This document shows, piece after piece, positions 1 through 10,918 of a DNA stretch of 64,000 nt (position 1 is the first letter of the stretch; each line of letters opens with the position of its first letter). The notes beneath the pieces were generated by a model. That model worked only from the letters and a program-made list of their open reading frames with translations. It was not told the DNA's origin and ran no database searches. This stretch comes from Hippasteria phrygiana (lineage: Eukaryota > Echinodermata > Asteroidea > Valvatida > Goniasteridae): assembly GCA_037893225.1 (NCBI GenBank), contig JAZGUH010000261.1, positions 2,294,001 through 2,358,000 of the forward strand. Direction: 5' to 3'. The translations under genes were made by a program, and so were the position numbers.

Positions 1-2500
1 CTTGCAGAAAGCTTTGATATCAAAGTTTTTAGTGGAGCTAAAAAGACGCATGTAAATGGTCTGGTAACTAAGGCACTTGTTGAAAGTAGGTACATTGAAG
101 CTGAAACCGAATCATCAAGTCAAAATGAATTGAAAATGCTGAGATTGCAACTTAAGATGAGGGAAATTGAAAAAGAAACGGAGCTGGAAAGGTTGAATTT
201 TGAGCGTGATAAAATGAATCACGAGTTGAAGATGAAAGAACTTGAACTCCACGGGCACACCGAAAAACTGACTCATTTTGGCTTCGACTTTGCTAAAAAT
301 ATTCGGTTAGTCCCGAAATTTGATCAAAGAGAAGTTGCGAAATATTTCACTTCGTTTGAAAATTTGACGCAGAAACTCAATTGGCCTAAAGAACACTGGA
401 CCACTTTACTCCATAGTGTCTTTGAGGGCAAAGCCAGAGATGTGTATACTGCACTATCAGCTGAGCAAAGTTCGGACTATGATGTGGTAAAGCAAATAAT
501 TCTGAAAGCTTGCGAACTTGTGCCCGAAGCATATAGACAAAAGTTCAGAAATGTTAAGAAACAACCAAATCAAACTTATGTGGAGTTTGCCCGAGAGAAA
601 ACTAATCACTTTGATAGGTGGCTTCATTCCAAAGATGTCACCAATGACTTTGATAAGTTGCGTAATGTCATGCTACTTGAAGAATTCAAAAACTGCATCC
701 CTAGTCCGATCAAAACCCATTTGGCAGATAGAGGAGTAGAAGCACTTGAGGCCGCTGCCATTATGGCAGATGACTTTGAATTGTCTCACCGTCAGTCGTT
801 TAGTTCACCGAATTTCAATTCCCCAAAACGATGGTACAAAAATAGCGGGAATAACAAATTCAAATCCCCGCACTCGAGTAGTTCTGGGTCGGAGTTAAAC
901 TCCGCCAAAGAACAAGGGTCTAGCTCAAAGGGACAAGAGTCTAACCCTTCCGGTAGTTCGCCAAAGTTTTTAAGGCGAAATACCAGACCGATCTGCAGTT
1001 TCTGTCACAAACTTGGGCATATATATGAAACGTGTTTCAAAAGGAAACATCAAATGGAAAAGGGTGTTGCTTTAACTGCCAACATTTCTTCAGGGATATC
1101 CCACAATGATTTGACCCCTTCCATTGTTTCAAATCCTGTTAGCAGATCGGCACTGAATCCAGAAATTGCCCAAGATTCAAGTCGTTTAAACGTTGAACAA
1201 AATAGCTATGAACCTTTCATGTCAGAAGGTCGTGTTTCGTACACTCAAGATGGCGATTCGTATTTGGTTCACATTCTAAGGGATACGGGTGCTGCCCAAT
1301 CATTGCTTTTGAGTAGTGTTATCCCATCTATTGGTGACCGTAATAGCGGAACTAGTGTGTTAATTAGAGGGGTAGGAAGCGAATTTCATAGTATTCCTCT
1401 CCATCGGGTGTACCTTAAATCAAATTTTAAGACTGGACTTGTCAATGTTGGTATTGTTCCCAGTCTGCCTGTAGAGGGCGTTTCATTCATTCTAGGAAAT
1501 GATATTGCAGGATCAAAGGTAGACCCTCAATGCACACCTTGTGTTCAACTAACGACTAATCCTTCCTCTAATCTTGACACAGAGCGGATTTCTGAAATGT
1601 ATCCGGGTATTTTTCCCGCCTGTGTAACTACTAGGTCTATGGCCTGTAAACGTGGGGAGGATATAATCCTATCTGAAGATAGGGCCAAAAATGATGAATG
1701 TTTTAAGTTGGCAGATACATTCTGGACAAATATTGAAAACGAGGTACCTTTGAATCGAATCCAAACTCAAAAGAGTTTCCAAGATTCTCAGTCTAAGCCC
1801 ATTGTGTTCTGCAAGTCTGGGCTAATTTCAGAACAACAATCAGACTCTGAATTAAGTAAATTGCGTAGTACTGCCCTTAGTGAAAAGGAAGCCGAACAAG
1901 TTCCGATTTGTTACTTTGAGTCGGAAACTGGGGTGCTCATGCGAAAATGGCGGCACCCTGAAGTTCTCGCTGATGAAGAATGGGGTGAAATCTATCAGAT
2001 TGTGGTTCCCCCATCCTATCGTGCAGAAATCATGAGGGTTGCTCATGAACTGCCAATGTCTGGCCACCTTGGAGTACGCAAAACTCAAGATCGAATTATG
2101 CGGCATTTCTTTTGGCCAAAATTGCATAAAGATGTCAGTGAATTTTGTAGAACTTGTCATACATGCCAAATTGTGGGCAAACCTAACCAAAAAATACCAG
2201 TTGCCCCTCTGATCCCAGTTCCTGCATGTGGGCAGCCCTTTGATAAGGTCATCATTGACTGTGTCGGACCTTTACCCAAAACCAGGTCGGGTCATGAGTA
2301 CCTCTTGACAATCATGGATGTAGTGACCAGATATCCCGAGGCTATACCTCTGAAGAAAATTACGGCCACTGTCATTTCAGAGGCCCTCGTTAAGTTCTTC
2401 ACCAAAATGGGATTGCCAAAAGAAGTTCAGCATGACCAGGGGTCTAATTTCACCAGTAAAGTGTTCAAACAGGTACTGAAATCTCTAGGGATATCTCAGT
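1..2500 (+). pseudogene. Retrotransposon gag-protease-integrase (N-terminal part), broken by Polinton insertion
   Basis: The frame is open from base 1, so the true start is outside the window; the first in-window ATG is at 130. The N-terminal part is a charged, coiled-coil-like gag. A CX2CX4HX4C zinc knuckle lies at about 994-1035. A retropepsin DTGA active site lies at about 1282-1293. An HHCC zinc-binding integrase N-terminus (His, His, then CRTCHTC) spans about 2040-2170, followed by the first catalytic Asp (IIDCVGP, about 2250) and the second (VQHDQGSNF, about 2430). The frame ends at 2502 only because the TIR of element 1 starts at 2501. The catalytic Glu lies beyond the insertion, at about 17420. 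Confidence 0.85.
2496..2500. repeat. Target-site duplication TCAGT, left copy (element 1)
   Basis: TCAGT directly abuts the left TIR of element 1 and recurs at 17374-17378 directly after the right TIR. A 6-bp reading (CTCAGT versus TTCAGT) would need one mismatch. With one copy and the element removed, the two retrotransposon flanks are in the same integrase reading frame, which supports these exact ends. Confidence 0.85.
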
Positions 2501-2770
2501 AGTAGTAAGGGAGATGCCGATTCAGCGACAAATCCGATTTTTTCACTTTCTTCCCCAATTTTGCTGTGGGTACATACGTCAAATTTAAAAAAACCCAAAA
2601 TAGTCTAAAATACCCCAAATTTAATTCAAAATTTTGCTGGGGTACTACACACCAAAATTTGCACAAAATCAAGAAAATAAAAAGTGTTTTTCATATCCCA
2701 CAAGCGTACTAAAATGCCGGGGCGCCCGGGCGAACAAGGCAAAACATGATTTGTCGCAAGGCAAAAAAAA
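2501..2770 (+). repeat. Element 1 left terminal inverted repeat
   Basis: This sequence matches the reverse complement of 17104-17373 almost perfectly. It starts AGTAGTAAGGGAG, fitting the usual Polinton AG...CT termini. At least one substitution is visible, near the A-tract at about 2587-2596. Low divergence between the TIRs argues for recent insertion or gene conversion. Confidence 0.92.
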
Positions 2771-2811
2771 TTAAATAATTTTTTATTTAAAAACAAAATA
2801 TTATATTGCCA

Positions 2812-2818
2812 TTATAAA
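2812..2818 (+). promoter_or_regulatory. TTATAAA start-proximal motif of element 1 PolB
   Basis: TTATAAA ends 2 nt before the PolB ATG at 2821. The same heptamer abuts the ATG (0-2 nt gap) of genes at 14075, 14821, 16283, 21818 and 27274. It is too close to the ATG for an ordinary TATA box with a 5' UTR, so it probably marks a very short leader or a late-type promoter that overlaps the start. Confidence 0.5.
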
Positions 2819-2820
2819 AG

Positions 2821-5800
2821 ATGGAAACACAACCCATGATTCGAGGATACAATAGATGGAACAAAATATCTTTAAAAAAATATATCGATAAGTATAAATT
2901 ATCTTTAGGATCGCCAACAGGACGCCGTAATACGTATATAAGGCGAGATTATATTCGAGCTATAAAAAGAGAAGACAAATTTAAAAATTTGAGAATACGA
3001 TCTAAAGCTTCGTTAGCGCGAGTCGTACGTGATAAAAATATTCGAGTTGTATCAACGGGTAGAAATGGTCGAGCGATAAAAAAAGATTACGTCGAAGCTA
3101 TAAAAAGATTTAAGGAGCAAAATACTTTTCGAGAAGCAGACTTTCGAGAGACTAGAAGATTTGAAAACAGTTATAGAAATTTGGAACTGATTCCGAGTCT
3201 GTTTACCGACGATCCAGAGCAATTTTACAACACCCATACGTCGATGATAAAAAACAAAATCGTCGCTGAATTAAGAGAAATAAAAACGAAACTACAGATC
3301 GCTATGAAAATAAAGTATGTAAAAAAATCAGGTGTTGAGACTACAACATCAACCGATACTCATTTTAGTTATCAAAATCGAGTCTTAAACAAGAGCGAGA
3401 TAGCTACGACTATCGGGAAACAATATGAAACGATATTATCTCAGATAGATAAATATACGAATGAAGGAAGTGGTTGGACTATAGATAAAATAGTCGCGTT
3501 TTACATTAACATAAACAGAGTTAACCCTCTGGTAGGCGCTTCTTACGTAAAACTACCCGAGTATGTAGCTAACAAACACGCAACCGTCAACATCAAAAAT
3601 GAAGATCAAGAGTGTATAAGATGGTGTTTAAGAGCCGCCCTAGGTATATATACCGATAGAGTTAAAAATCAAATAGCAACCAACCCGAATTATGATTTTC
3701 AAAAAAACAGAACTTCTACTTATAAAACCGATGACGGATTAAACTTCACCAACATAGACTTCCCCACACCTATAAGTCAGATAGCGAGAATAGAAAGACA
3801 AAACGATATAAGTATAAACGTGTTAGGATACGACGCAGACTGCAAAAATAAAACCTATCCGCAAGATAAAAGGGGCTTGATATATCCGCTATATTTATCT
3901 AAAAGACCATACGATACGGAAACTATCAGTTTGCTATTATATGACGGTCATTATTGTTGGATAAATGACTTACCTAGATTCTTATCTGGCGTTACCAATA
4001 GTCAGCATCGCAAACTGTTTTGCTTGAGATGTTTAACCCATTTTAATTCGAAAGAGAAGTTGGACATACACGTAAAAGATTGCGAAGGAATAGACTCTGC
4101 TTTATCTACCGTTAAAATGCCTCATGAAAATGCGAACAAATACTTGGACAAAAGCAAATTAATGTTTAAAAACTTTAAGAATTTACAAGATGCACCCTAT
4201 GTCATATACGCGGATTTTGAATCTATCTTGGTACCCTCTACACCCTACGAGTGTAGCTGCGCGAGTACGAGCGTAGCTACGCAAGTACCCCAAGAAAAAA
4301 CAAAGGAGCCGTCGAGTAAAACTCACGAACATAGAGCCTGCGGCTATTCGTACGTTGTAGTGAAATGCGATGGTCGACAGATCAAGCGAAAGACTTATAG
4401 AGGTGAACGCGCTATAAACAATTTTATAACCTCGTTGCAAGAACTCGAACCTAAAATTAATGACTTACTAGCTCGCATTAAGCCGATAATATATACGCTA
4501 AAAGAAGAAAAAATTCACCTAAACTCTAACGAGTGCTGGATTTGCGAAAAACCAATTTATCCAAATTACTCGTGTAATTGTAAGTGCTGCAAGCCCGTAG
4601 AACCTAAAAGCAAAGAAGAACTTGAAGAATACACGTACGAAAACGAAAAGGGATACGTCGAGAAAACTTGTATGTTCTGCCAAAAGAAAATTAACAAATT
4701 TCGAAAAGTAAGAGATCATTGTCACACTACCGGCAAGTACAGAGGAGCCGCACACGCTTACTGCAATCTTAAATTACGAGTAAAACCCGGTGAAACGAAA
4801 ATACCGGTCGTCTTTCACAACTTAGAAAATTATGACGCGCATTTGATCATGCAGGGTATTTCCAAGTATCAACAAGATATCTGGTGTATACCCAAAAATT
4901 CAGAAAAATACATTTCATTTTCGATCGGTCAATATAGATTTATCGACTCGTTTCATTTTATGTCTAGCGGTCTCGACAAATTGGTAATGTCTTGCCCGAG
5001 AGACGCCTTTAGGCTACTCCTGAAACGATATGGCGAAGAAAACGCGGATCTCTTATTACAAAAGGGTGTATATCCGTACGAGTACATGGACAGCTTTGAA
5101 CGATTTAGCGAGAGTAGTTTGCCGCCTAAAGAATCTTTTTTTCAGCGCTCTAAAAGATAAACATATAACGGACGAAGACTACGAAAGAGCGCAACGAGTA
5201 TGGCGGACCTTTGACATAAAAAACATGGGCGAATACCACGACTTATACGTAACCGCGGATACTCTATTACTAGCCGGCGTATTCGAGAATTTTAGACAAA
5301 TGTGTAGAATGAATTACAAGTTGGATCCAGCCAACTACTTCACAGCACCGGGATTAAGTTGGGACGCGTTGCTGAGACATACTAAAATAGAATTAGAATT
5401 ATTAACCGATGTAGATAAACATCTATTTTTTGAAAAAGCAAAAAGAGGAGGAATATCGAGCGTTGGTAGTACGCGCTATGCTAAGGCCAACAATAAGTAC
5501 CTGAAAGATTACGAGCAAGATAAACCCGATTCGTATATTCTCTATCTAGACGCCAACAACCTCTACGGATGGGCCATGAGTCGACCGCTACCTTACGGAG
5601 GATTTAAATGGGTCTGTACGAAACAATTTACCCACGATCGTCTCATGGCGTTAAAAGATGATACTAAAACGGGATATATGTTCGAAGTTGACCTGGAATA
5701 TCCAGCCGAACTACACGATCTACACAACGATTATCCTTTAGCCGCCGATAATATAATCATACCTGAAGAATGGTTATCCGAGTATCAACGAGAGTTGGCG

Positions 5801-6844
5801 AGTGAGATAGGAGACACTACTAAGGTAAAAAAATTAACCGGTACGCTATATCGCAAAGAAAAATATGTATTGCACTATGTCAATTTGAAACAGTGTTTGA
5901 GGCTAGGCCTAAAACTAACTAAAGTATATCGGGCGTTACAATTTAAACAAAAACCTTGGATGAAATCGTACATCGATAAAAACACGCAACTCAGAACGAA
6001 AGCAAAGTCGGATTTCGAAAAAGACTTTTTCAAATTGATGAATAATTCCGTATTCGGCAAAACGATGGAAAATGTCAGAAATAGAATAGATGGTGCGCTA
6101 CTGAGAAACGATCAAGTAAAAGAATACAAAGAGATGGTTTCTAAACCTTGTTACAAGTCTACTACGGCGTTTAAAGAATGCGGTCTCTCATTCGTGGAAT
6201 CGTACAAAAAGAAAACGTATTTAAATAAACCCATCTATTGCGGCGTTAGTATCTTAGACTTATCGAAGACTCTAATGTACGACTTTTATTACAATCAATT
6301 AAAAAAGACGTATGGCGATAAAGTAAGATTGATGTATACAGACACGGACTCGCTGCTTTTGATTATCTATACGAAAGACGTTTATCGGAATCTAGAAAAA
6401 CAGTCTGACTTGTACGATTTTTCTAACTACGAGAAAGACCACTTTTTATACGACGATACTAACAAGAAAGTTATCGGCAAGTTCAAGGACGAATGCGGGG
6501 GAAAAGTCATAAGCGAAGCTACTTGCATCAGATCGAAGATGTACTCGATTTTATACGGAGACGTCGTACTAAAGAAGGCCAAAGGCGTAAACCGAGCGGT
6601 TATAAACAACGATCTATCTTACGAAAAGTATAAGCGATGCGTTTTATCGAACGAATGCTATTCAAACAAGATGATTCGTTTTGGAACTGAGCGTCACATG
6701 ATATACACGGAGGCTCAAGTCAAGCAATCTTTAAATCCTTTAGATACTAAGAGATATATTTTACCTAATGGTATAGACACTCTGGCTTATGGTCATCGTT
6801 CTAACCAGAACAAGACGATCGATAAATATCTACTCGAAAAATAA
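2821..6844 (+). pseudogene. Protein-primed-type family B DNA polymerase (element 1), one frameshift
   Basis: This is the viral replicative polymerase of the DNA_pol_B_2 type used by Polintons for protein-primed copying of linear DNA. The N-terminus has two SAP/HeH-like repeats (KKYIDKY..LGSPTGR at about residue 19, then about residue 60). Exo I is YADFES (about residue 463). A recombination endonuclease VII-like Cys/His insert (CMFCQ...DHCHTTG..RG...CN) spans residues 617-655. Exo II is NLENYDAH (about residue 667). In the second frame come motif A (DANNLYGWAM, about 5550), motif B (NNSVFGK, about 6040) and motif C (YTDTDS, about 6340). The frame changes at a T7 run (5136-5142), consistent with one extra T. 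The two open halves are 2821-5160 and about 5130-6844. The lesion may be real or a homopolymer sequencing error. It converges with the penton-like gene by 44 bp. Confidence 0.88.
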
Positions 6845-7526
6845 ATGTCTTATGGTTATTATAGACTAACTCGCCGTCGCAGTCTCTGAAAGAAAAACTC
6901 AGTTCGGGTATTTTACTCCTAATTAGAGGTATGACAGTTTTTCTTTTATTCTGAACAGTCGATATTACATTCGATTCAACCTCAGTATATGCAATCGGTA
7001 TAACGTCTAACAAGTGCGTGCTCTTTCCGTTATAGAAATTATTAGACGTAGATAACTGATCGCAATGTAAAAAAATTGCATTCACATAATTTATATTATA
7101 ATATCCTACAATTTCACCATCAGTTATGGGGAACCAATTACGGGGTAGACCCAACACTTTTTGAGTATATAGATCGAAATTAATATAAACATATTTATCT
7201 TCCGATATCGCACCGGCATTAAAAATAATCTTTTTATTAATCTTGTCTACGGAAACTACGATCAATCTTAATTTATTAAATTCATCTATTAACTCATCGA
7301 TAGTATAATTTCCAGCCGGAATTACCTTTTCACCGTTTTGGTTACTCGCCGTATCGCCGCCATATGTACTCCATACTATAGTCATACGTTGAGTTATATT
7401 ATAAAAACCGACGGTAAATATCGCGTTGTTTAAACTTATGCAGTAATCTCCCTTAGAGTTATCTATAGGTTTTGACAGACTAAACGTTTGTTCGTTATCG
7501 GTCATTTCAAAAACGTGCGATTCCAT
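6801..7526 (-). CDS. Penton-like (minor capsid, single jelly roll) protein A
   Basis: The product is 241 aa. It shares the order of motifs seen in the element 3 penton (45519-46265): a β-rich N-terminus, IPAGNY near residue 70, a LGLP-like step, IFLHCDQLSTSNNFYNG, LLDVIPI and a terminal SFSFRDCDGEL block resembling the I-I-D-G motif. In Polintons this family is the minor capsid protein expected at icosahedral vertices. The start at MESHVFEM is conserved with its tandem neighbour. It is paralogous to the gene at 7559-8257, and its 3' end overlaps the PolB 3' end by 44 bp. The assignment rests on motif order, not a search. Confidence 0.65.
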   Translation of the reverse strand: MESHVFEMTDNEQTFSLSKPIDNSKGDYCISLNNAIFTVGFYNITQRMTIVWSTYGGDTASNQNGEKVIPAGNYTIDELIDEFNKLRLIVVSVDKINKKIIFNAGAISEDKYVYINFDLYTQKVLGLPRNWFPITDGEIVGYYNINYVNAIFLHCDQLSTSNNFYNGKSTHLLDVIPIAYTEVESNVISTVQNKRKTVIPLIRSKIPELSFSFRDCDGELVYNNHKTFIFRVDIYRSSCSG

Positions 7527-7558
7527 TTTATTTAAATATTATAAAAGCGTTAAAAAGC

Positions 7559-8257
7559 TTAAAATTTACCTATCATCAAGTTAAAACTAATCTTTTTTCC
7601 TCGATTATTTATTAAATCGCCGTCTCGGTCTCTGATACTAAAGCTAAGTTGGTTTATCTTATCACCCACGAGTCTACGAGCGGTTAATCTTGCACGCTCG
7701 ATAATCGTATCGTCTCTTTTCGTTATCGGTATAACGTCTAGCAAGTGCGTTCCCCTTCCGTTATAGAAATTATTAGACGTAGATAACTGATCGCAATGTA
7801 AAAAAATTGCATCGACAGGCATTGTATTATAATACCCTACGTAATCTACGCCAAAAACTAAGTTTTTGACCGTTATCCCCAACAATTGTTTAATGTTTTT
7901 ATCAAAGCGTAGGACGTTATTTTCTTCCGTTACATTTAAAGATATTTTTTTATTAAGTTTATCTACGGAGACTTCTAACCAAACTAATTTACTGAGTCTC
8001 TCTTCGATCCAATCTATATCGTAATATCCAGCAGGAATATCAATTTTACCATCCGTACTACCCGTTTTTTTCCCAGTGTTTGGATCGATTTGATGTATAA
8101 AATAGAGAATTTCGCTATTACTAACCATGTTGTAGAAGCCCGCGGTTACTATCGCGCTGGTTAAACTCATACTGTAATCTCCCTTAGAGTTATCTATAGG
8201 TTTTGACAATCTAAACGTTTGTTCGTTATCAAACATTTCAAAAACGTGCGATTCCAT
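7559..8257 (-). CDS. Penton-like (minor capsid, single jelly roll) protein B
   Basis: The product is 232 aa from the chosen start MESHVFEM, which is shared with protein A. The open frame extends 19 codons further up to 8314, but that would overlap the divergent gene at 8300. It carries the same blocks as protein A: SKPIDNSKGDY, IPAGYY, FLHCDQLSTSNNFYNG, HLLDVIPI and SFSIRDRDGD. Head-to-tail duplication of the penton gene is clear. The DNA of the FLHCDQLSTSNNFYNG block is nearly identical between copies, while the middles have diverged. This suggests conversion, or constraint on one surface. The neighbour at 8300 is divergently transcribed. Confidence 0.65.
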   Translation of the reverse strand: MESHVFEMFDNEQTFRLSKPIDNSKGDYSMSLTSAIVTAGFYNMVSNSEILYFIHQIDPNTGKKTGSTDGKIDIPAGYYDIDWIEERLSKLVWLEVSVDKLNKKISLNVTEENNVLRFDKNIKQLLGITVKNLVFGVDYVGYYNTMPVDAIFLHCDQLSTSNNFYNGRGTHLLDVIPITKRDDTIIERARLTARRLVGDKINQLSFSIRDRDGDLINNRGKKISFNLMIGKF

Positions 8258-8299
8258 TTTATGTAAAAGATTAAAAATATTTGGTTTATTAAAAATAAC

Positions 8300-9922
8300 A
8301 TGAAATTCGCTCAATTTGTGAAATTTTTAGACCCTAATAATCAACCGGTAACGAATGCTCCAGATATCGCGAATCTAGCTGCTCGCGTAGGGCGTACTCA
8401 AGTAGCTACGCAAGCACAAAGCGCTAGCGACAAGCACGAAGCGATTACCCAGGAGAGTACCCCGTTAAACATGCACTTGAGTCAACTTAACATCATCGTA
8501 AACACCAACGACAACAGGTCTTTTATCGCTCGACTAGTTGATATATTTAGCGCTTATAAAATGTCCGACGTAAAACACGACGAAGTGGTCGAACGTTACG
8601 CATCGGACCCCATGACGTTTTATCAAAATCAACTCAACTTCGCATTTTGGTGCGCGACGTCGGGTTGCGGCGTAGGACTAGAATCGTTACTACATAAAAA
8701 CCCCGTAATATCGGCTTTATTCAAGTTTCACGTATATTTCACGATCAGAAAGATACTTTACTTTCTAAAATGCCCAGTTCCAGGAGACAATGTATTCGAC
8801 GATCTAGACAATGGCATCGATAAAGGCGCTTATAGCGATGCTTGTCGACGCTTTCAAGTCGATAAAAACGTGAGTTTTAAACAGACCGTAGACTTAACTT
8901 CTGGAGGATTAGGTACGGCGTATTATTACAATATGGACTCGCGTAAATATATACCCGTACCCGGTAGAAATTACGACTCCCACGAGCTCGATCAGAATGA
9001 GATCGTATACGATTGGCGGAAATACCCCGGTGCTACCTATATGGGTTTTGGAGAATCGGGTGATGCGTATCATTTTAGTAGATATACAGTCTCGTGGGTC
9101 AGACAATCTGCGGATGTTGTACGACTCGGTTTTAGAAAGTTTATACGTCAGAAGAGCTCGTTTACCGACGTTGGTATAGAAAAAATAAACGAAAGCGTTA
9201 GAACGTACGTGTACGCCATACTCGGTGCGCAAGCCCAAACAAAAACGAGTATACTAACTGCAGGTACCGGATTAGATGCGCAAAGACAATTTGAAAATAT
9301 AGTAGAAGACATAATCAACAGCCCTACGGACTTGGAATCTTCTATAACCAGATTTCAAGATTCTTTACAGTACGCTAGAAGCTCGTTAAACTTTGTGATT
9401 GGCCCAGGATTATACTTAATTCCATCAAATATGGAGCTTTTGGTCGGTATTCACCAAGGTTATAATAATAATATACAGATAGCTACACCCGACGCATCGA
9501 TAGGATTAAACATCAACTTGAACTCAGACGTCGTAGCTACGCCAACACCTCCACCCTCTCCCGTAAAAAAGAGTCGTGCAGTAACCCAACAAAATTTAGA
9601 CGATTTAGACGATTTAGACGATTTAGACGATTTAGACGATTTAGACGATTTAGATCCATTACCAACCCCACCCTCTCCCGTAAAAAAGAGTCGTGTAGTA
9701 ACCCAACAAAATTTAGACGATTTAGACGATTTAGACCCGTCAGACGATTTAGACCCGTCACCAGCCCCTACACCTCTATTCTCAGACGTACTCCCTACGG
9801 GCGTAGCTACGCAAGTACCCCCTCCCCCAGACTCGCACGAACAAGAAAAAACGGCTTTAGTCATTGGTTTAATGGCCGCTGCTGGGGTTGGGTATCTAGC
9901 TTACGATATTTTACGTCGCTGA
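8300..9922 (+). CDS. 540-aa unnamed virion-type protein with acidic repeats and C-terminal membrane segment
   Basis: I cannot assign a family name. Residues 60-390 are a mixed globular region with YDWRKYPGATYMGFGESG at about 235-252 and RTYVYAILGAQAQ at about 300. The C-terminal third contains two copies of SPVKKSR (basic, proline-directed), each followed by tracts of LDD repeats. The last about 20 residues are hydrophobic (LVIGLMAAAGVGYLAYDIL) and could anchor or insert in a membrane. The LDD tracts come from a 9-bp DNA repeat and probably vary in length. The 3' end overlaps the convergent integrase gene by 12 bp. Position among capsid genes suggests a structural role (inference). Confidence 0.7.
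   Translation: MKFAQFVKFLDPNNQPVTNAPDIANLAARVGRTQVATQAQSASDKHEAITQESTPLNMHLSQLNIIVNTNDNRSFIARLVDIFSAYKMSDVKHDEVVERYASDPMTFYQNQLNFAFWCATSGCGVGLESLLHKNPVISALFKFHVYFTIRKILYFLKCPVPGDNVFDDLDNGIDKGAYSDACRRFQVDKNVSFKQTVDLTSGGLGTAYYYNMDSRKYIPVPGRNYDSHELDQNEIVYDWRKYPGATYMGFGESGDAYHFSRYTVSWVRQSADVVRLGFRKFIRQKSSFTDVGIEKINESVRTYVYAILGAQAQTKTSILTAGTGLDAQRQFENIVEDIINSPTDLESSITRFQDSLQYARSSLNFVIGPGLYLIPSNMELLVGIHQGYNNNIQIATPDASIGLNINLNSDVVATPTPPPSPVKKSRAVTQQNLDDLDDLDDLDDLDDLDDLDPLPTPPSPVKKSRVVTQQNLDDLDDLDPSDDLDPSPAPTPLFSDVLPTGVATQVPPPPDSHEQEKTALVIGLMAAAGVGYLAYDILRR
9597..9755 (+). repeat. 9-bp (GATTTAGAC) coding minisatellite within a larger duplicated block
   Basis: Six contiguous GATTTAGAC-type units are followed, after a repeated block encoding PPSPVKKSR...QQN, by more units. 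The repeat encodes acidic Leu-Asp-Asp tracts in the 540-aa protein. Open frames on the other strand here are shadows. Confidence 0.85.
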
Positions 9923-10918
9923 AGAAGGTGGTAACTCAGTATCTGATGGAACGACCATTAATTCTTTCTTAACGAACGATCTCTTGGGGCCGTGAGTCAG
10001 CCAGTACAACGCGGGCTGTCCAGGATTTGTCGTTCTCCTTCTAATCGTATACATTTCTAAGCTCCAAATAGGATCGGTAGCTCTTCTTCTAACGTCTTTT
10101 TCGAGCTCTCCAGGAGCGTAAAGATATCTAACGATATCGTCATTTACGCTTAGCGCGACTTCGGGGCTCTTGAGCCCCGAGGAACTCAATTGTTTTATTT
10201 CTAACTGAGACATAGCCGCTCGAGGAGTTAACGGTTTGCCTTTCATAGTCGATATCAATCTAGTTTCTTCGTTGTTTAACGCAGCTACGACATCGGGCAA
10301 TCTTTTTACCCACTCGCGGCTGCGATCGGTAGGCTCTAACATTTCTTTAGCGTATTGATGACCGAATAATCTTTCGGCTAAAGTACGATTAAATCTTTCT
10401 ACTATACCTTGAGCTCTATGATTTCCAACCTCGCCTTTCTGTACTGCGACGTTGCGAGTTCGCATCAAAGTATTAAATTCAGCCATAAATTCTGTACCGG
10501 GGTCTACTTTTATCGTGAGAGGCCAAGACAAGGGCGATCTTTTGTAAATCTTTTTTATCGCCTCTACAACTTGAGTACTCGTTTTATTCGTCAAGGGTTC
10601 AGCTTCTTTATATCTAGTGGCCACATCGACGATCGTCAACGCGTATTTATATCTTTTACGTTTAACTACATCGTGAGGTAGATACAACAGATCCGCTTGA
10701 TGTTGTTCATTAGGCCGCCCTATAACCTTATTGAGACTCGTAGGTCTCGGTATAAAACTGGGGGCTGGCAAATATATTTGCCACATGGCTTGTTTTCTCA
10801 ACCAATTTCTAACGTCTGGCTCGGGTACGTTGGCTTTTAACGATAATTTTTTTATGGCGCCTGCACCTTTCCAATATCCTCTAGGACTGTAAAATATTTT
10901 ACTTAATTTTCTTTCCAT
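9911..10918 (-). CDS. Retroviral-type DDE integrase of element 1
   Basis: The product is 335 aa from the start MERKLSK. An upstream ATG 10 codons earlier gives a non-conserved extension. The RNase H-like catalytic core has Asp76 in QADLLYL, Asp139 in IKVDPGTEF and Glu174 in GIVERFNRTL, a DDx34E spacing. An N-terminal helical region (residues 1-45) resembles the zinc-less head of Polinton integrases. The C-terminus (about 265-330) looks like an SH3-type domain, and no chromodomain is visible, unlike element 3. All three catalytic residues are present, so this could be a working enzyme able to insert this element or relatives such as element 2. It is transcribed divergently from 10957. Confidence 0.9.
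   Translation of the reverse strand: MERKLSKIFYSPRGYWKGAGAIKKLSLKANVPEPDVRNWLRKQAMWQIYLPAPSFIPRPTSLNKVIGRPNEQHQADLLYLPHDVVKRKRYKYALTIVDVATRYKEAEPLTNKTSTQVVEAIKKIYKRSPLSWPLTIKVDPGTEFMAEFNTLMRTRNVAVQKGEVGNHRAQGIVERFNRTLAERLFGHQYAKEMLEPTDRSREWVKRLPDVVAALNNEETRLISTMKGKPLTPRAAMSQLEIKQLSSSGLKSPEVALSVNDDIVRYLYAPGELEKDVRRRATDPIWSLEMYTIRRRTTNPGQPALYWLTHGPKRSFVKKELMVVPSDTELPPSSAT

Noticed and set aside
5030..5160. Programmed ribosomal frameshift in element 1 PolB
   Set aside because: The T7 run fits slippage, but the shift lies mid-gene with no separate product logic, no clear downstream structure was examined, and the related element 2 PolB has no such run there. A lesion or sequencing error is simpler.
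9460..9864. Open frames opposite the LDD repeat (Ser/Lys and Asn/Arg/Leu repeats)
   Set aside because: Shadows of the 9-bp coding repeat.
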